Shown here: piece after piece, positions 1 through 7,988 of the stretch
Position numbering within the stretch: the stretch's first letter is position 1
How the letters are laid out: each line of letters starts with the position of its first letter
Origin: Oceanobacillus manasiensis
Lineage (GTDB): Bacteria; Bacillota; Bacilli; Bacillales; Amphibacillaceae
NCBI RefSeq assembly: GCF_000724085.1
Contig: NZ_CCDL010000002.1
Span: forward strand, 62,001-126,000
Direction: 5' to 3'
Length of the DNA stretch: 64,000 bases
Made by a program: the position numbers and the translations under genes
Notes under the pieces: model-generated
The model's input: only the letters and a program-made list of their open reading frames with translations
What the model was told of the DNA's origin: nothing
Database searches by the model: none

Positions 1-201
1 GCAGCAACAGAGGTGCTTCGGAATACTTCAGCTGTCAAAAACCTAATACGAAACGAAAAGTTACATCAAGTTCAAAATGTGTTACAGACTTCTAGAGACC
101 AAGGGATGCATACATTGGAGATGGAATTAAGACGACTTCTGCAAGAAGACCAAATTTCCATGGAAGCTGCAGCGCCGTATATGCAAGGAGGGAACTCCTA
201 G
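1..201 (+). CDS. pilT: Type IV pilus retraction ATPase PilT, C-terminal end (partial)
   Basis: Only the last 66 codons are inside the window; the frame is open from base 1. The remaining residues (EVLRNTSAVKNLIRNEKLHQ, then a QTSRDQGMHTLE stretch) resemble the C-terminus of PilT/PilB secretion ATPases. There the pattern 'LL.T.AV.NLIREGK.HQ...MQTG...GMQTM' is typical of PilT, the hexameric cytoplasmic ATPase that drives pilus retraction. The stop codon is 1 base before pilC, as expected for a pilus operon. The catalytic part (Walker A/B) lies outside the window, so PilT rather than PilB rests on the tail alone. Confidence 0.8.
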   Translation, partial: AATEVLRNTSAVKNLIRNEKLHQVQNVLQTSRDQGMHTLEMELRRLLQEDQISMEAAAPYMQGGNS

Positions 202-202
202 T

Positions 203-1402
203 ATGGACTTTCAATATGTTGGCAAACGAATGTCCGGAGAGCGGATAAAAGGAAAAATTGATGCCGATTCCAAACAGTTAGCGTTAAATGAGCTGGAGAA
301 ACAAGGTCTACTCATTACGCAAATTGAGGAAACAAAACCTTGGAACAAAGATATTATTTTAAACAAGCGTGTTAAAAACAAAGATTTTGTTCTGTTTCTG
401 AGACAATATTCCACATTGATTCATGCTGGTATACCCATTTCTGAAGCAACCATTACAATGTCAAAACAAACCGATAATTATGCGCTTCGTACAACTTTAG
501 AAGATATGGTAAAACAATTGGAGCAGGGAGTCTCTCTATCTACTGCAGCAGCAAAGCATCCTAACATTTTTCCCATGTTAATCGTAAACATGATTCATGC
601 AGGAGAAGTGAGCGGTAAGCTAGATGAAATTCTTAACCAAATGGCAGATTACTATGAAAAAGAATATCGAAATAAACAAAAAGTAGTTTCTGCACTGCTT
701 TATCCAAGTGTAGTAGGTGTCATAACCTTGATGTTGAGTATTTTTTTACTCGTGTTTATCGTGCCGCAATTCGTTACCATGTTTAATTCCTTTGGAGAAG
801 AAATACCACCTTACACGCAATTTATTTTGAACCTTAGTGATTGGCTAGCGGTATATTGGTGGAGCATTGCCCTCTTAATCGTATTATTAGTTTTTCTTGG
901 CAAATATATGCTAAGATATGATAGTTTTCGCTATCGAATTGATACATATAAGCTGCGCTTTCCTTTCCTTGGCGTGCTTGCACATAAAGGCGCATTAGTG
1001 CGGATGACGCAAACACTAAGCACATTGGTGAACAGTGCTGTTCCTATTTTGGAAGCAGTAGAAATAACGGAAAAGGTTGTTGGGAACAGGGTGATTCAGG
1101 ATGTGTTATCTTCCTCTAAGGAAACCCTTCAACAAGGTGAATCGATTACAAAGCCGATGAAAAATCACTGGGTAATACCACCTTTAATTATTCAAATGAT
1201 GCAAATTGGCGAAAGAACAGGTACATTGGACCAGATGCTAGCAAAAGCGGCTTCCTTTTATGAAGAAGAAGTAGAGCAGCTGTCAAACCGGATTAAAACA
1301 TTGATAGAGCCACTTATGATCATCGTACTTACTGTCATAGTAGGGGGCATTATATCTGCAGTCGTTATTCCAATGTTTTCTATGTTCGAAAATTTACAAT
1401 AA
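203..1402 (+). CDS. pilC: Type IV pilus inner-membrane platform protein PilC (GspF family)
   Basis: This 399-residue protein has two GspF/PilC-type repeats of cytoplasmic helical domain plus membrane segments. The first repeat has FLRQYSTLIHAGIPISEA (about residues 65-82) and the second RMTQTLSTLVNSAVPILEA (about 267-285), the duplicated signature of the family. Hydrophobic stretches lie at about residues 170-193, 216-236 and 370-392. Length matches the usual 400 residues. It forms the membrane platform on which PilB and PilT act. An AAGGAGGG ribosome binding site precedes the ATG, and the gene follows pilT by one base. Confidence 0.93.
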   Translation: MDFQYVGKRMSGERIKGKIDADSKQLALNELEKQGLLITQIEETKPWNKDIILNKRVKNKDFVLFLRQYSTLIHAGIPISEATITMSKQTDNYALRTTLEDMVKQLEQGVSLSTAAAKHPNIFPMLIVNMIHAGEVSGKLDEILNQMADYYEKEYRNKQKVVSALLYPSVVGVITLMLSIFLLVFIVPQFVTMFNSFGEEIPPYTQFILNLSDWLAVYWWSIALLIVLLVFLGKYMLRYDSFRYRIDTYKLRFPFLGVLAHKGALVRMTQTLSTLVNSAVPILEAVEITEKVVGNRVIQDVLSSSKETLQQGESITKPMKNHWVIPPLIIQMMQIGERTGTLDQMLAKAASFYEEEVEQLSNRIKTLIEPLMIIVLTVIVGGIISAVVIPMFSMFENLQ

Positions 1403-1439
1403 AAATGTGGTAAATTGTAGTTTTATATAATATAATAGA

Positions 1440-1526
1440 ACTAGGTAAATAGACGGATGCTTTGAAGGGTTATCTCTATCTGGGCACTTTGATAATCTGG
1501 AGCAAGTAGTGCAACCGACCTGACTG
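1440..1526 (+). ncRNA. Cyclic-di-GMP-II riboswitch aptamer upstream of the pilin gene
   Basis: Between pilC and the pilin gene the sequence carries the hallmark core of the c-di-GMP-II class: GGG at 1467-1469, GGGCACT at 1482-1488, a variable hairpin, then AGTAGTGCAACCGACC ending at 1520. GCACT (1484-1488) pairs with AGTGC (1508-1512), and the 1467-1469 GGG is placed for the class pseudoknot with the CCGACC segment. The 3' block matches the known Clostridium aptamer almost base for base. The P1 stem looks short (CTAGG with CCTGA). A -10-like TATAAT lies at 1431-1436, so the transcript would begin with the aptamer. A perfect 7-bp hairpin (1532-1538 with 1543-1549) then sits just before the GAGGCGGGG Shine-Dalgarno. 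A U-run terminator is not obvious, so control of translation is the likelier mode (inference). Confidence 0.87.
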
Positions 1527-1565
1527 TGTTACTAAATATACATATTTAGAGAGGCGGGGATTTTT

Positions 1566-1934
1566 ATGCTTACACGCATGAAAAAAATGTTGAAAAAAGA
1601 AAAAGGATTTACGTTGGTAGAGTTACTAGCTGTAATTGCAATTTTAGCTATTATACTAGCGATTGCTATTCCATCAGTAGGGAAGATAATTAGTAATTCA
1701 GAGGCAAAAGCGGAGAAAGCAAATGTGGAACTAATTAAGAATGCTGCTAGGCTTGCTGACGTTTCTGATCCTGAAAAGGAAGGTGATTACACAGTAAGTG
1801 TAGCTGATCTTAAGAGTGCAGGCTTTTTAGATTCTAGTGAAAGCGATGAAGATGAACTGGTTGGTTTTGTTAAAGTAGAAACATCTACTAATGGTGTTAA
1901 AACGTATACTTACAGTAAAACAAAACCTGAATAA
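1566..1934 (+). CDS. Type IV prepilin (major pilin candidate)
   Basis: This 122-residue class III prepilin has a 14-residue basic leader ending in KEKG. The canonical cleavage site G|FTLVELLAVIAILAIIL follows, with the conserved glutamate at +5 of the mature protein and a hydrophobic alpha-1N helix. The mature form is about 108 residues, small and acidic in its C-terminal half. No cysteine pair is seen, unlike many Gram-negative pilins and ComGC-type pseudopilins. It is the only pilin in the window, has its own riboswitch leader and its own terminator, and is followed by its peptidase gene. This suggests it is the major subunit (inference). The ATG at 1566 follows a GAGGCGGGG ribosome binding site. 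Confidence 0.9.
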   Translation: MLTRMKKMLKKEKGFTLVELLAVIAILAIILAIAIPSVGKIISNSEAKAEKANVELIKNAARLADVSDPEKEGDYTVSVADLKSAGFLDSSESDEDELVGFVKVETSTNGVKTYTYSKTKPE

Positions 1935-1949
1935 ATTTCACAACACAAC

Positions 1950-1983
1950 CAACGCCCTTGCCCCAAAAGCAGGGCGTTTTCTT
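1950..1983 (+). terminator. Rho-independent terminator after the pilin gene
   Basis: The inverted repeat AACGCCCT (1951-1958) / AGGGCGTT (1971-1978) is followed by TTTTCTTC. It separates the riboswitch-pilin unit from pilD, which would allow the pilin to be made in excess of the assembly proteins. Confidence 0.85.
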
Positions 1984-2019
1984 CAATATTCAATATCTTT
2001 AACATGAAGGAGTACATAA

Positions 2020-2775
2020 ATGGATAGTGTCATGATTCTATTGTTTTTCGGTTTAGGCTTGCTCTTTGGGTCTTTTTTTAATGTGGTCGGACTTCGGGTC
2101 CCAAAGAAGCTTCCTTTTGCAAATGACCGTTCCAGATGTCCACAATGTAATCATCAACTAGCTTGGTATGATAATATACCGCTTATTTCATTCGCTATTC
2201 AACAAGGCAAATGCCGATATTGTAAGGGCAAGATATCATACATATATCCAGTCGTTGAATTTTTAACAGGCTTTTTCTTTGCCCTAAGCTATATACAAAT
2301 AGGGCTGGAGATGGAACTCGTTACAGCATTGCTACTCGTTTCCTTGCTCATGATCATCCTTGTATCCGACCTTGCTTATATGCTCATACCAAACAAAGTT
2401 CTGTTGTTTTTCTTACCATTTCTTGTGATGATGCGCTTTCTTGTGCCGCTTGATCCATGGTGGAGCAGTATAGTGGGAGCCGTGGTAGGGATAGCAGTAC
2501 TTATGCTTGTTATTATCATTAGCAGAGGAGGCATGGGCGCAGGGGACATGAAACTTTTCGGCGTACTTGGCATTGTGCTTGGACTACAAGGTACCTTGTT
2601 GGCTTTTTTTCTTTCCTGCATTATTGGCGCAATCATTGGTGTGATATTAATCGGATTGAAGATCGTTGATCGAAAACAGCCCGTACCTTTCGGGCCATAT
2701 ATCGTGATTGCTTCCTTTATCACCTACTTCTTTGGCGAAAGATTAATAGACTGGTATTTTACATTACTTTTATAA
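2020..2775 (+). CDS. pilD: Prepilin peptidase / N-methyltransferase PilD
   Basis: A 251-residue polytopic membrane protein of the A24 aspartic peptidase family. The N-terminal zinc-binding part has CPQC and CRYC pairs (about residues 41-44 and 67-70), and the FGSFFNVVGLRVP motif lies near residue 20. The two catalytic aspartates are in SDLAYMLIPN (about residue 119) and GAGDMKLFG (about residue 178). The enzyme cleaves prepilin leaders and N-methylates the new N-terminus. Its substrate is presumably the pilin encoded just upstream. An AAGGAG ribosome binding site precedes the ATG. Confidence 0.95.
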   Translation: MDSVMILLFFGLGLLFGSFFNVVGLRVPKKLPFANDRSRCPQCNHQLAWYDNIPLISFAIQQGKCRYCKGKISYIYPVVEFLTGFFFALSYIQIGLEMELVTALLLVSLLMIILVSDLAYMLIPNKVLLFFLPFLVMMRFLVPLDPWWSSIVGAVVGIAVLMLVIIISRGGMGAGDMKLFGVLGIVLGLQGTLLAFFLSCIIGAIIGVILIGLKIVDRKQPVPFGPYIVIASFITYFFGERLIDWYFTLLL

Positions 2776-2787
2776 GGACGTGACAGC

Positions 2788-3693
2788 ATGGGCTTTATAT
2801 CTAATGGTAGGGTTAATATTGTAATTACAAATCGAAAATTACGATATACCTTTCATAAAAATAATAAGTTAGAAGGATTACAAGAACATGGTGAATTGGA
2901 GCTCCCTCCATCCGTTTTAGAAGAGGGGAAGATAATGGATAAGGCTGGATTTTCTGAACTAATAAGAAAACTTGTCCAAGAGCACAAATGGAAAAGGAAA
3001 AAGCTTTTATTTGCAGTACCTGATGATACGGTGGTCATCCGGCAAATAGAAGTCCCTGCAGCTTTATCAAGAGAAGAAGCTAGGGATTATATCGAGACAC
3101 AGCTTGGAAATAGTATCTATTTACCCTTTGCTAATCCTTCCATAGCAATAGATTTTCTTGAAAAACAAGGTGATAAGCAACATATCTTATTATTTGCCTA
3201 TCCAAAAGAGAAAATAAATGATTTTGTAGAGGTGTTTGAACAACAAGGGTTGCGTCCAGTAGTGGCAGACTTAACCTCCTTATCTGTTTATCGATATTAC
3301 ATGGCTACACGGAAGGAAACAACAACACAGAATCACATTTTGCACGTTCACTGGAACGCGGAAGCACTTGTGCTGACAGCTTTCAAAGAAAATAAGCCAA
3401 TTTTCACAAGGCATATGAAAATGGAAAAAGCTATGGAAAACTCCGATATGGACCGGACAATTAATGAGTATTTAATAGAAATAAATCGCATCATAGATTT
3501 CTATCAATATTCCATTACAAAAGGCACTTCCCAAATAGAGCTTCTTTTACTATCTGGTGATTACGCTGGTCTACCAGCGTTAAAACAACGCTTTATAGAA
3601 GGTGAAACCTTAGCAGTTGAGGATTTTTCAAATGGTGAGCTACCATCCAAATATACAGACGTATTAGGTCTGGCTATGAAGAATGAGGTTTAA
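2788..3693 (+). CDS. pilM: Type IV pilus assembly protein PilM (actin-like)
   Basis: A 301-residue soluble protein directly downstream of pilD. Position, size and the downstream membrane proteins fit PilM, the actin/FtsA-like cytoplasmic protein that binds the N-terminus of PilN. The segment LLFAVPDDTVVIRQIEVP with following EARDYIETQLG resembles the PilM/EutJ fold's 'P...vi.R.i..P.l...El...i..E' pattern. The sequence is divergent and the ATP-binding motifs are weak by eye. The next gene, pilN, starts 5 bases after the stop, as expected for a pilMNO operon. Confidence 0.8.
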   Translation: MGFISNGRVNIVITNRKLRYTFHKNNKLEGLQEHGELELPPSVLEEGKIMDKAGFSELIRKLVQEHKWKRKKLLFAVPDDTVVIRQIEVPAALSREEARDYIETQLGNSIYLPFANPSIAIDFLEKQGDKQHILLFAYPKEKINDFVEVFEQQGLRPVVADLTSLSVYRYYMATRKETTTQNHILHVHWNAEALVLTAFKENKPIFTRHMKMEKAMENSDMDRTINEYLIEINRIIDFYQYSITKGTSQIELLLLSGDYAGLPALKQRFIEGETLAVEDFSNGELPSKYTDVLGLAMKNEV

Positions 3694-3698
3694 ACGGT

Positions 3699-4253
3699 AT
3701 GAGTACAGAAATAAACTTTATTAAAAAGCAACCAAATAAAAAGCTATTCTTCATCATATCTGGAGGGGCTTTCCTTATTTTAGCCTGTTGTATAATGGCC
3801 TTTTTGCTTGTCCAGAAAAACAGTATAGATAAGGAAATCTCTGCTGCTGAAACACAATTAACAGAGTTGGAAATCACCATTGCTGAGCAACAAAACGATG
3901 CAGCGGGAACAAGAGAAATGGAGCAACTAATTGTTGAAACCCAAAGAATTAGAAGTGAAGCTTCACCTACTATACCTCTTTTCCATGCTGTGACCGATTT
4001 ATTGGTATCGAGCGAACAGCTGATAAGCTATGCAAACGATTCTATAACTTCTTTTGTTGTAACAGCAAGCTACCCTAGTATGGAGGAAGTTGCAGATTTT
4101 GTGGCAGAAGCTTCTGACTTAGCCTACGTAACAGAGGTACAACTAACTAGTGTTGTTGCAGTAGAAGAAGACTATGAAGCTGTGTTGACGGTACAATTGC
4201 ATGAGGAAATGCTGAAGGAGGAGCTTGGCACACATGATGAAATCATTGAATAA
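3699..4253 (+). CDS. pilN: Type IV pilus assembly protein PilN
   Basis: A 184-residue bitopic protein. It begins with MSTEINFIKKQPNKK, the short cytoplasmic tail that in PilN contains the PilM-binding INF/L motif (here EINFIKK). One membrane span follows (about residues 18-40), then a coiled-coil-prone segment and a small extracytoplasmic domain. No PilP or secretin gene is seen, as expected in a monoderm. Its 3' end overlaps pilO by 20 bases if pilO starts at 4234. Confidence 0.82.
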   Translation: MSTEINFIKKQPNKKLFFIISGGAFLILACCIMAFLLVQKNSIDKEISAAETQLTELEITIAEQQNDAAGTREMEQLIVETQRIRSEASPTIPLFHAVTDLLVSSEQLISYANDSITSFVVTASYPSMEEVADFVAEASDLAYVTEVQLTSVVAVEEDYEAVLTVQLHEEMLKEELGTHDEIIE

Positions 4254-4773
4254 AACGCATATACTCGTGTTGGTCGGCTTGCTCGTTGTATTAGGATTAG
4301 TGTATTTAGTAGGATATCACTATTTAATAAAGCCACAAAAAAGTGAAGCAGAAAATCTACATAATCAAGTGTCAATGTTTGAAAACCAGGTTGCGCGTAA
4401 TGCTGATGACAACAAAGAAGAAGCGACAGGAGATTCTGAAGCTATTGCACAACTTATTCCCAACCGTCTCGCAATCGATTCCTTATTACGAGAAATACAT
4501 GGGTTGGCAAATTCATCTAATGTTCAGATCGATTATATAGGCTCAGCAACTGGAAATGGTGAGGGAGCTGATGAAACAACTGAGGAGACGTCAGAAGTTC
4601 AGGAAGCTACATATTCACTAGATGTTACAGGAGAGAGCTTAAAAGATGTAAATCAGTTCTTAGATGCAATGCTAGAAGGAGAAAGATTAATTACGATTGA
4701 AACTTTAAATGTGGACGAAGATGGAGAGTCTTTTTTTGCATCCATTTCATTTTCTACTTACTATGCCGAATAG
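4234..4773 (+). CDS. pilO: Type IV pilus assembly protein PilO-like
   Basis: A bitopic protein of 179 residues with a short N-terminus (MMKSLNKTH) and one membrane helix (about residues 8-29). A coiled-coil segment follows, then a compact domain (from about residue 70). IPNRLAIDSLLREIHGLANS fits the PilO pattern 'lP....l..ll..i...a...g'. The start at ATG 4234 is chosen because AAGGAGGAG (4215-4223) lies 10 bases upstream. A TTG at 4225 would leave almost no spacing. A Glu/Thr-rich linker is at about residues 105-118. It is the last gene of the pilus cluster and ends in a terminator. Confidence 0.78.
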   Translation: MMKSLNKTHILVLVGLLVVLGLVYLVGYHYLIKPQKSEAENLHNQVSMFENQVARNADDNKEEATGDSEAIAQLIPNRLAIDSLLREIHGLANSSNVQIDYIGSATGNGEGADETTEETSEVQEATYSLDVTGESLKDVNQFLDAMLEGERLITIETLNVDEDGESFFASISFSTYYAE

Positions 4774-4797
4774 CCTTTAAAAGGCTATTTTTTTTGC
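4770..4797 (+). terminator. Terminator of the pilD-pilM-pilN-pilO unit
   Basis: ATAGCCTT / AAGGCTAT hairpin followed by eight T residues. It overlaps the pilO stop codon. Confidence 0.88.
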
Positions 4798-4868
4798 CTT
4801 TTTTCGTTCTCAACTAATGTTCTGTTTGGTGGACTTTTTTCATACATTGGTCAATAGGAGGAGATATA

Positions 4869-5096
4869 ATGCGACATTATGCTATTTTGCGATTATTGCT
4901 TGCAGCGTTTTTACTTTATTTTGCATGGCCGGTAATCCCCTATGCCAACACAACAATAGAAATGGTTTTTTGGGGAGGTTGGCTAGGGTTTCTATTCTTA
5001 GTAGTAGGTTCAAACCTTGCTACGTTATTAAAAATGACTAAGCCACCAATTATGGAACAGCAGGAACCTCAACAGCGCAGGTCCCATAACTATTGA
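4869..5096 (+). CDS. Small membrane protein of unknown function (75 aa)
   Basis: This short gene has a good ribosome binding site (AGGAGGAG, 4857-4864) just before the ATG. The protein has two predicted membrane helices (about residues 5-24 and 29-55) and a short Pro/Gln/Arg-rich tail. It stands between the pilus terminator and the ytoI promoter. I do not recognise the family. It is not YtpI, which lies on the other strand at 6529-6840. A separate overlapping frame covers the start region but lacks a ribosome binding site. Confidence 0.65.
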   Translation: MRHYAILRLLLAAFLLYFAWPVIPYANTTIEMVFWGGWLGFLFLVVGSNLATLLKMTKPPIMEQQEPQQRRSHNY

Positions 5097-5149
5097 GTTT
5101 ACTAACAATCAACTGTATAATAAAGTTTAAATAATGTACTAGTACAGTT
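5093..5149 (+). promoter_or_regulatory. ytoI promoter with an inverted repeat over the -10 region
   Basis: TTGAGT (5093-5098), 17 bases, TATAAT (5116-5121) form a good SigA promoter. An inverted repeat with arms AACTGTA (5111-5117) and TACAGTT (5143-5149) spans the -10 and start region. The palindrome GTACTAGTAC lies at 5136-5145. The next gene encodes a protein with an N-terminal DNA-binding helix-turn-helix, so an autoregulatory operator is possible (inference). Confidence 0.6.
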
Positions 5150-5168
5150 GAAGGTTGGTGGAACACCA

Positions 5169-6476
5169 TTGGCAACGAAACACGAGCAGATTATCCAACA
5201 TATTCTATCCCTTTCTGTTGGTCACAAAATTTCAGTGAGGCAAATTGCAAAGGAATTAAATGTTAGTGATGGGACAGCATATCGAGCAATTAAAGAAGCA
5301 GAAAACCAAGGGATTGTAAGCACCATCGAACGGGTAGGGACCATACGAATTGAGAGGAAAAATAGAGAGAACTTTGAGAGGCTCTCCTTTGCTGAGGTTA
5401 TTAATATTATTGATGGACAAGTTCTTGGTGGCAAAGCTGGTCTTCATAAAACATTAAACAAATTTGTGATCGGGGCTATGCAGCTAGATGCCATGATGCG
5501 GTATACCGAGGCAAACTCTCTTTTGATTATAGGGAACCGTGTGGAAGCACATGAATTGGCATTGAATGAAGGCGCTGCAGTCCTGATTACCGGTGGGTTT
5601 GATACAGAGGAACATATAAAACGACTGGCAGATGAAAAAGAATTGCCGATCATTTCCACAAGTTATGATACGTTTACTGTTGCTGCCATGATTAACCGGG
5701 CTATATATGACCAACTCATTAAAAAGGAAATTGTCTTTGTCGGAGACATTTTCACACCTTATGAAGCATCCTGGTTCCTCCAAGCAGGGGATACAGTTAG
5801 TGACTGGTATAAGTTAAATGAGCAATCAAGCCATACAAGATTTCCGGTTATTGATGACAGCAATAGGGTATTAGGAATGGTGACCTCTAAAGATGTGGTA
5901 GCGAAGGAAGCAGATATGCTTATAGAGAAGGTGATGAGTAAGAATCCTCAGGTGGTGCAGGCAAAAACGTCACTAGCATCGGTAGCTCATATGATGGTTT
6001 GGGAAGGCATTGAGGTAGTGCCTGTAACCGATCAGGCTTCTCGGTTACAAGGGGTTATTTCCAGGCAAGATGTGCTTAAAGCACTACAGCAGATACAGCG
6101 GCAGCCTCAGGTCGGAGAGACAATTGATGACATAGTATCAAGATCATTAATTGATTCTGACGATGACATACCTGAATACCATGCGGATGTAACACCACAG
6201 ATGACGAATCAACTTGGAACGCTTTCTAATGGAGTGTTTACCGCCTTAATCACGGAAGCGAGCAGTCGGCTGTTAATGTATTACAAAAAAGGAGATTTGG
6301 TCGTAGAAAATCTAACGGTGTATTTTTTAAAGCCTATGCAAATTGACAGTAAGCTAGTGATTAAACCAAAGTTGTTAGAAGCGGGAAGAATGTACGCGAA
6401 AATAGAAATTGAAGTATACAATGAACGTAAAATTGCAGGGAAAGGGTTAATCATGGCCCAATTAATTGATCGCTAA
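5169..6476 (+). CDS. ytoI: YtoI: HTH-DRTGG-CBS-CBS-hotdog domain protein
   Basis: A 435-residue multidomain protein very similar to B. subtilis YtoI. The domains in order are a winged-helix DNA-binding domain (about residues 1-65, with ISVRQIAKELNVSDGTAYRA), a DRTGG domain (about 75-180), two CBS domains (about 190-305) that usually bind adenine nucleotides, and a C-terminal hotdog/thioesterase-like domain (about 335-430). It looks like a ligand-sensing transcription regulator, but its regulon is not known to me. The start is set at TTG 5169 because the homologue begins ATKHEQI and GGTGG lies 7 bases upstream. A TTG at 5148 would add seven unconserved residues. Confidence 0.92.
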   Translation: MATKHEQIIQHILSLSVGHKISVRQIAKELNVSDGTAYRAIKEAENQGIVSTIERVGTIRIERKNRENFERLSFAEVINIIDGQVLGGKAGLHKTLNKFVIGAMQLDAMMRYTEANSLLIIGNRVEAHELALNEGAAVLITGGFDTEEHIKRLADEKELPIISTSYDTFTVAAMINRAIYDQLIKKEIVFVGDIFTPYEASWFLQAGDTVSDWYKLNEQSSHTRFPVIDDSNRVLGMVTSKDVVAKEADMLIEKVMSKNPQVVQAKTSLASVAHMMVWEGIEVVPVTDQASRLQGVISRQDVLKALQQIQRQPQVGETIDDIVSRSLIDSDDDIPEYHADVTPQMTNQLGTLSNGVFTALITEASSRLLMYYKKGDLVVENLTVYFLKPMQIDSKLVIKPKLLEAGRMYAKIEIEVYNERKIAGKGLIMAQLIDR

Positions 6477-6513
6477 AGACTAAAGCTTTGAGCGGAATTT
6501 CTAAGGTAATCAT

Positions 6514-6543
6514 TAAAAAAAGCTGACTCTATTCGTCAGCTTT
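6514..6543 (-). terminator. Terminator of ytpI (minus strand)
   Basis: AAGCTGAC / GTCAGCTT hairpin. On the minus strand it is followed by a run of seven T (A-run at 6515-6521). It may also stop ytoI transcription weakly on the plus strand. Confidence 0.75.
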
Positions 6544-6840
6544 ATAACCTGCAGGATTTAACCGCCGGTATTCGTTTTTGTAATGCCTTGCTTCCTTAAA
6601 TCCAGTATAAAGTTGTAGACCGCCTAATACGAAAAATAGAAGTCCTATAAAAAGAGATAACTGGGTTAGATAGTAAACATATTGATTAACACCAAAGAAT
6701 AGTACGAAGCTACCTAGGCACATACGAGACCTTGCGTTAAAATAGACTTGTGTAAGCCGATCCCTCGTTTTTAAGATCGCAACCTTATAGTACACATAGA
6801 ACACAACGGATAGGATGATAATAACCGGGAAAATAAACAT
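6529..6840 (-). CDS. ytpI: YtpI family membrane protein
   Basis: A 103-residue protein matching B. subtilis YtpI, with the conserved block FYVYYK (near residue 13) and FNARSRMCLGSFVLFFGVNQ (about residues 34-53). It has three hydrophobic segments. The start is ATG at 6838-6840, since CTAGGAGTG lies 6 bases upstream on the minus strand. The longer frame to 6963 has no ribosome binding site and extends past the conserved N-terminus. Function is unknown. It is convergent with ytoI and divergent from nrnA, as in related genomes. Confidence 0.88.
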   Translation of the reverse strand: MFIFPVIIILSVVFYVYYKVAILKTRDRLTQVYFNARSRMCLGSFVLFFGVNQYVYYLTQLSLFIGLLFFVLGGLQLYTGFKEARHYKNEYRRLNPAGYKADE

Positions 6841-7003
6841 AATTTCACTCCTAGATGTATGTATAATTGGAAAGTATATTAATTTCGTTAAATAATGCTC
6901 CAAACCAAGCACAACTGTATGGGCTGGCAAAGCACCTTCTTCTATTGTAACTTTTTTATGCATGTTTAGCCAGAACGAAATGAAAACTGTGGAGGTAACA
7001 AAT

Positions 7004-7948
7004 ATGTCGATTCAGCAAATAATAGACACGATTAAATCCTATGATACCATTATTATTCATAGACATGTTCGTCCAGACCCAGATGCACTTGGGTCGCAAG
7101 GTGGACTTAAAGAGATCATCCAAGCTTCTTATCCGGAAAAAAACGTGTACGCTGTAGGAGAAGTTGACCCCTCCTTAGAATTCTTATTGAAAATGGACGT
7201 GATAGCTGATGACGTATACAAGCAGGCGCTTGTTATCACGTGTGATACAGCAAATACAGATAGGATAAGTGACTCTCGGTATAACCTTGGAGATAAATTA
7301 ATTAAAATTGATCACCATCCAAATAATGACGCGTACGGTGACATTTTGTGGGTAGATACCCAAGCCAGTTCCACTAGTGAAATGGTTTATGAGTTGTACC
7401 TTCACGGTAAAGACCAGGGATTACAATTAAATGATAAATCTGCTGCATCTCTCTATGCTGGTATTGTTGGGGATACAGGGAGATTTTTATTTCCTAGTAC
7501 AACTAAAAAAACCTTTGAATATGCTTCAGACCTTGTAACATATGATTTTGACCGAAGCTCACTTTATGATGGGATATACAATGTTAAACAAAACATAGCA
7601 AGGCTTCGGGGTTATGTTTTACAACGTTATGAACTTTCACCAAATGGATTAAGTACAATTAAGTTGACCCAGGATATTTTAGCTTCCTTTAAAGTAGACC
7701 CAATTGAAACAGGGCAACTTGTGGGCATACTTGGCGAAGTGGAAGGAATAAAAGCATGGGTGTTTTTCATTGAGGAAGAGGATTTAATTCGTGTAAGATT
7801 AAGATCCAAAGGGCCAATTGTGAACGAGGTTGCAGCAAAATACAATGGCGGAGGCCATCCTATGGCATCTGGGGCCACGGTATATAGCTGGGAAGAAGCA
7901 GAGCAAGTCGTTCAAGATTTAGAGGAAGTATGCAAGGCATTTAAGTAA
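7004..7948 (+). CDS. nrnA: NrnA bifunctional oligoribonuclease / pAp phosphatase
   Basis: A 314-residue DHH/DHHA1 phosphoesterase close to B. subtilis NrnA (YtqI). It degrades 2-5 nt nanoRNAs, also pGpG from c-di-GMP turnover, and dephosphorylates pAp. The metal-binding motifs are HRHVRPDPDALGSQ (near residue 20), a CDTAN motif near residue 80 and DHHPNND (near residue 105). GGGHPMASGA near residue 290 is the DHHA1 substrate motif. The start is ATG 7004, with GTGGAGG 7 bases upstream. The in-frame ATG at 6962 would add 14 residues not seen in the homologue. Its role in pGpG removal is a functional link to the c-di-GMP riboswitch upstream (inference). Confidence 0.95.
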   Translation: MSIQQIIDTIKSYDTIIIHRHVRPDPDALGSQGGLKEIIQASYPEKNVYAVGEVDPSLEFLLKMDVIADDVYKQALVITCDTANTDRISDSRYNLGDKLIKIDHHPNNDAYGDILWVDTQASSTSEMVYELYLHGKDQGLQLNDKSAASLYAGIVGDTGRFLFPSTTKKTFEYASDLVTYDFDRSSLYDGIYNVKQNIARLRGYVLQRYELSPNGLSTIKLTQDILASFKVDPIETGQLVGILGEVEGIKAWVFFIEEEDLIRVRLRSKGPIVNEVAAKYNGGGHPMASGATVYSWEEAEQVVQDLEEVCKAFK

Positions 7949-7988
7949 GAGCCAAGCCTTAATTATCTTCATTACTTAAACGGAAACG

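Noticed and set aside
2376-2723. 115-codon minus-strand ORF inside pilD
   Set aside because: It is antisense to the conserved second half of the peptidase. No support other than length.
4817-5041. 74-codon ORF overlapping the 75-aa membrane protein
   Set aside because: Different frame without a ribosome binding site; the overlapping frame at 4869 has AGGAGGAG and a membrane-protein pattern.
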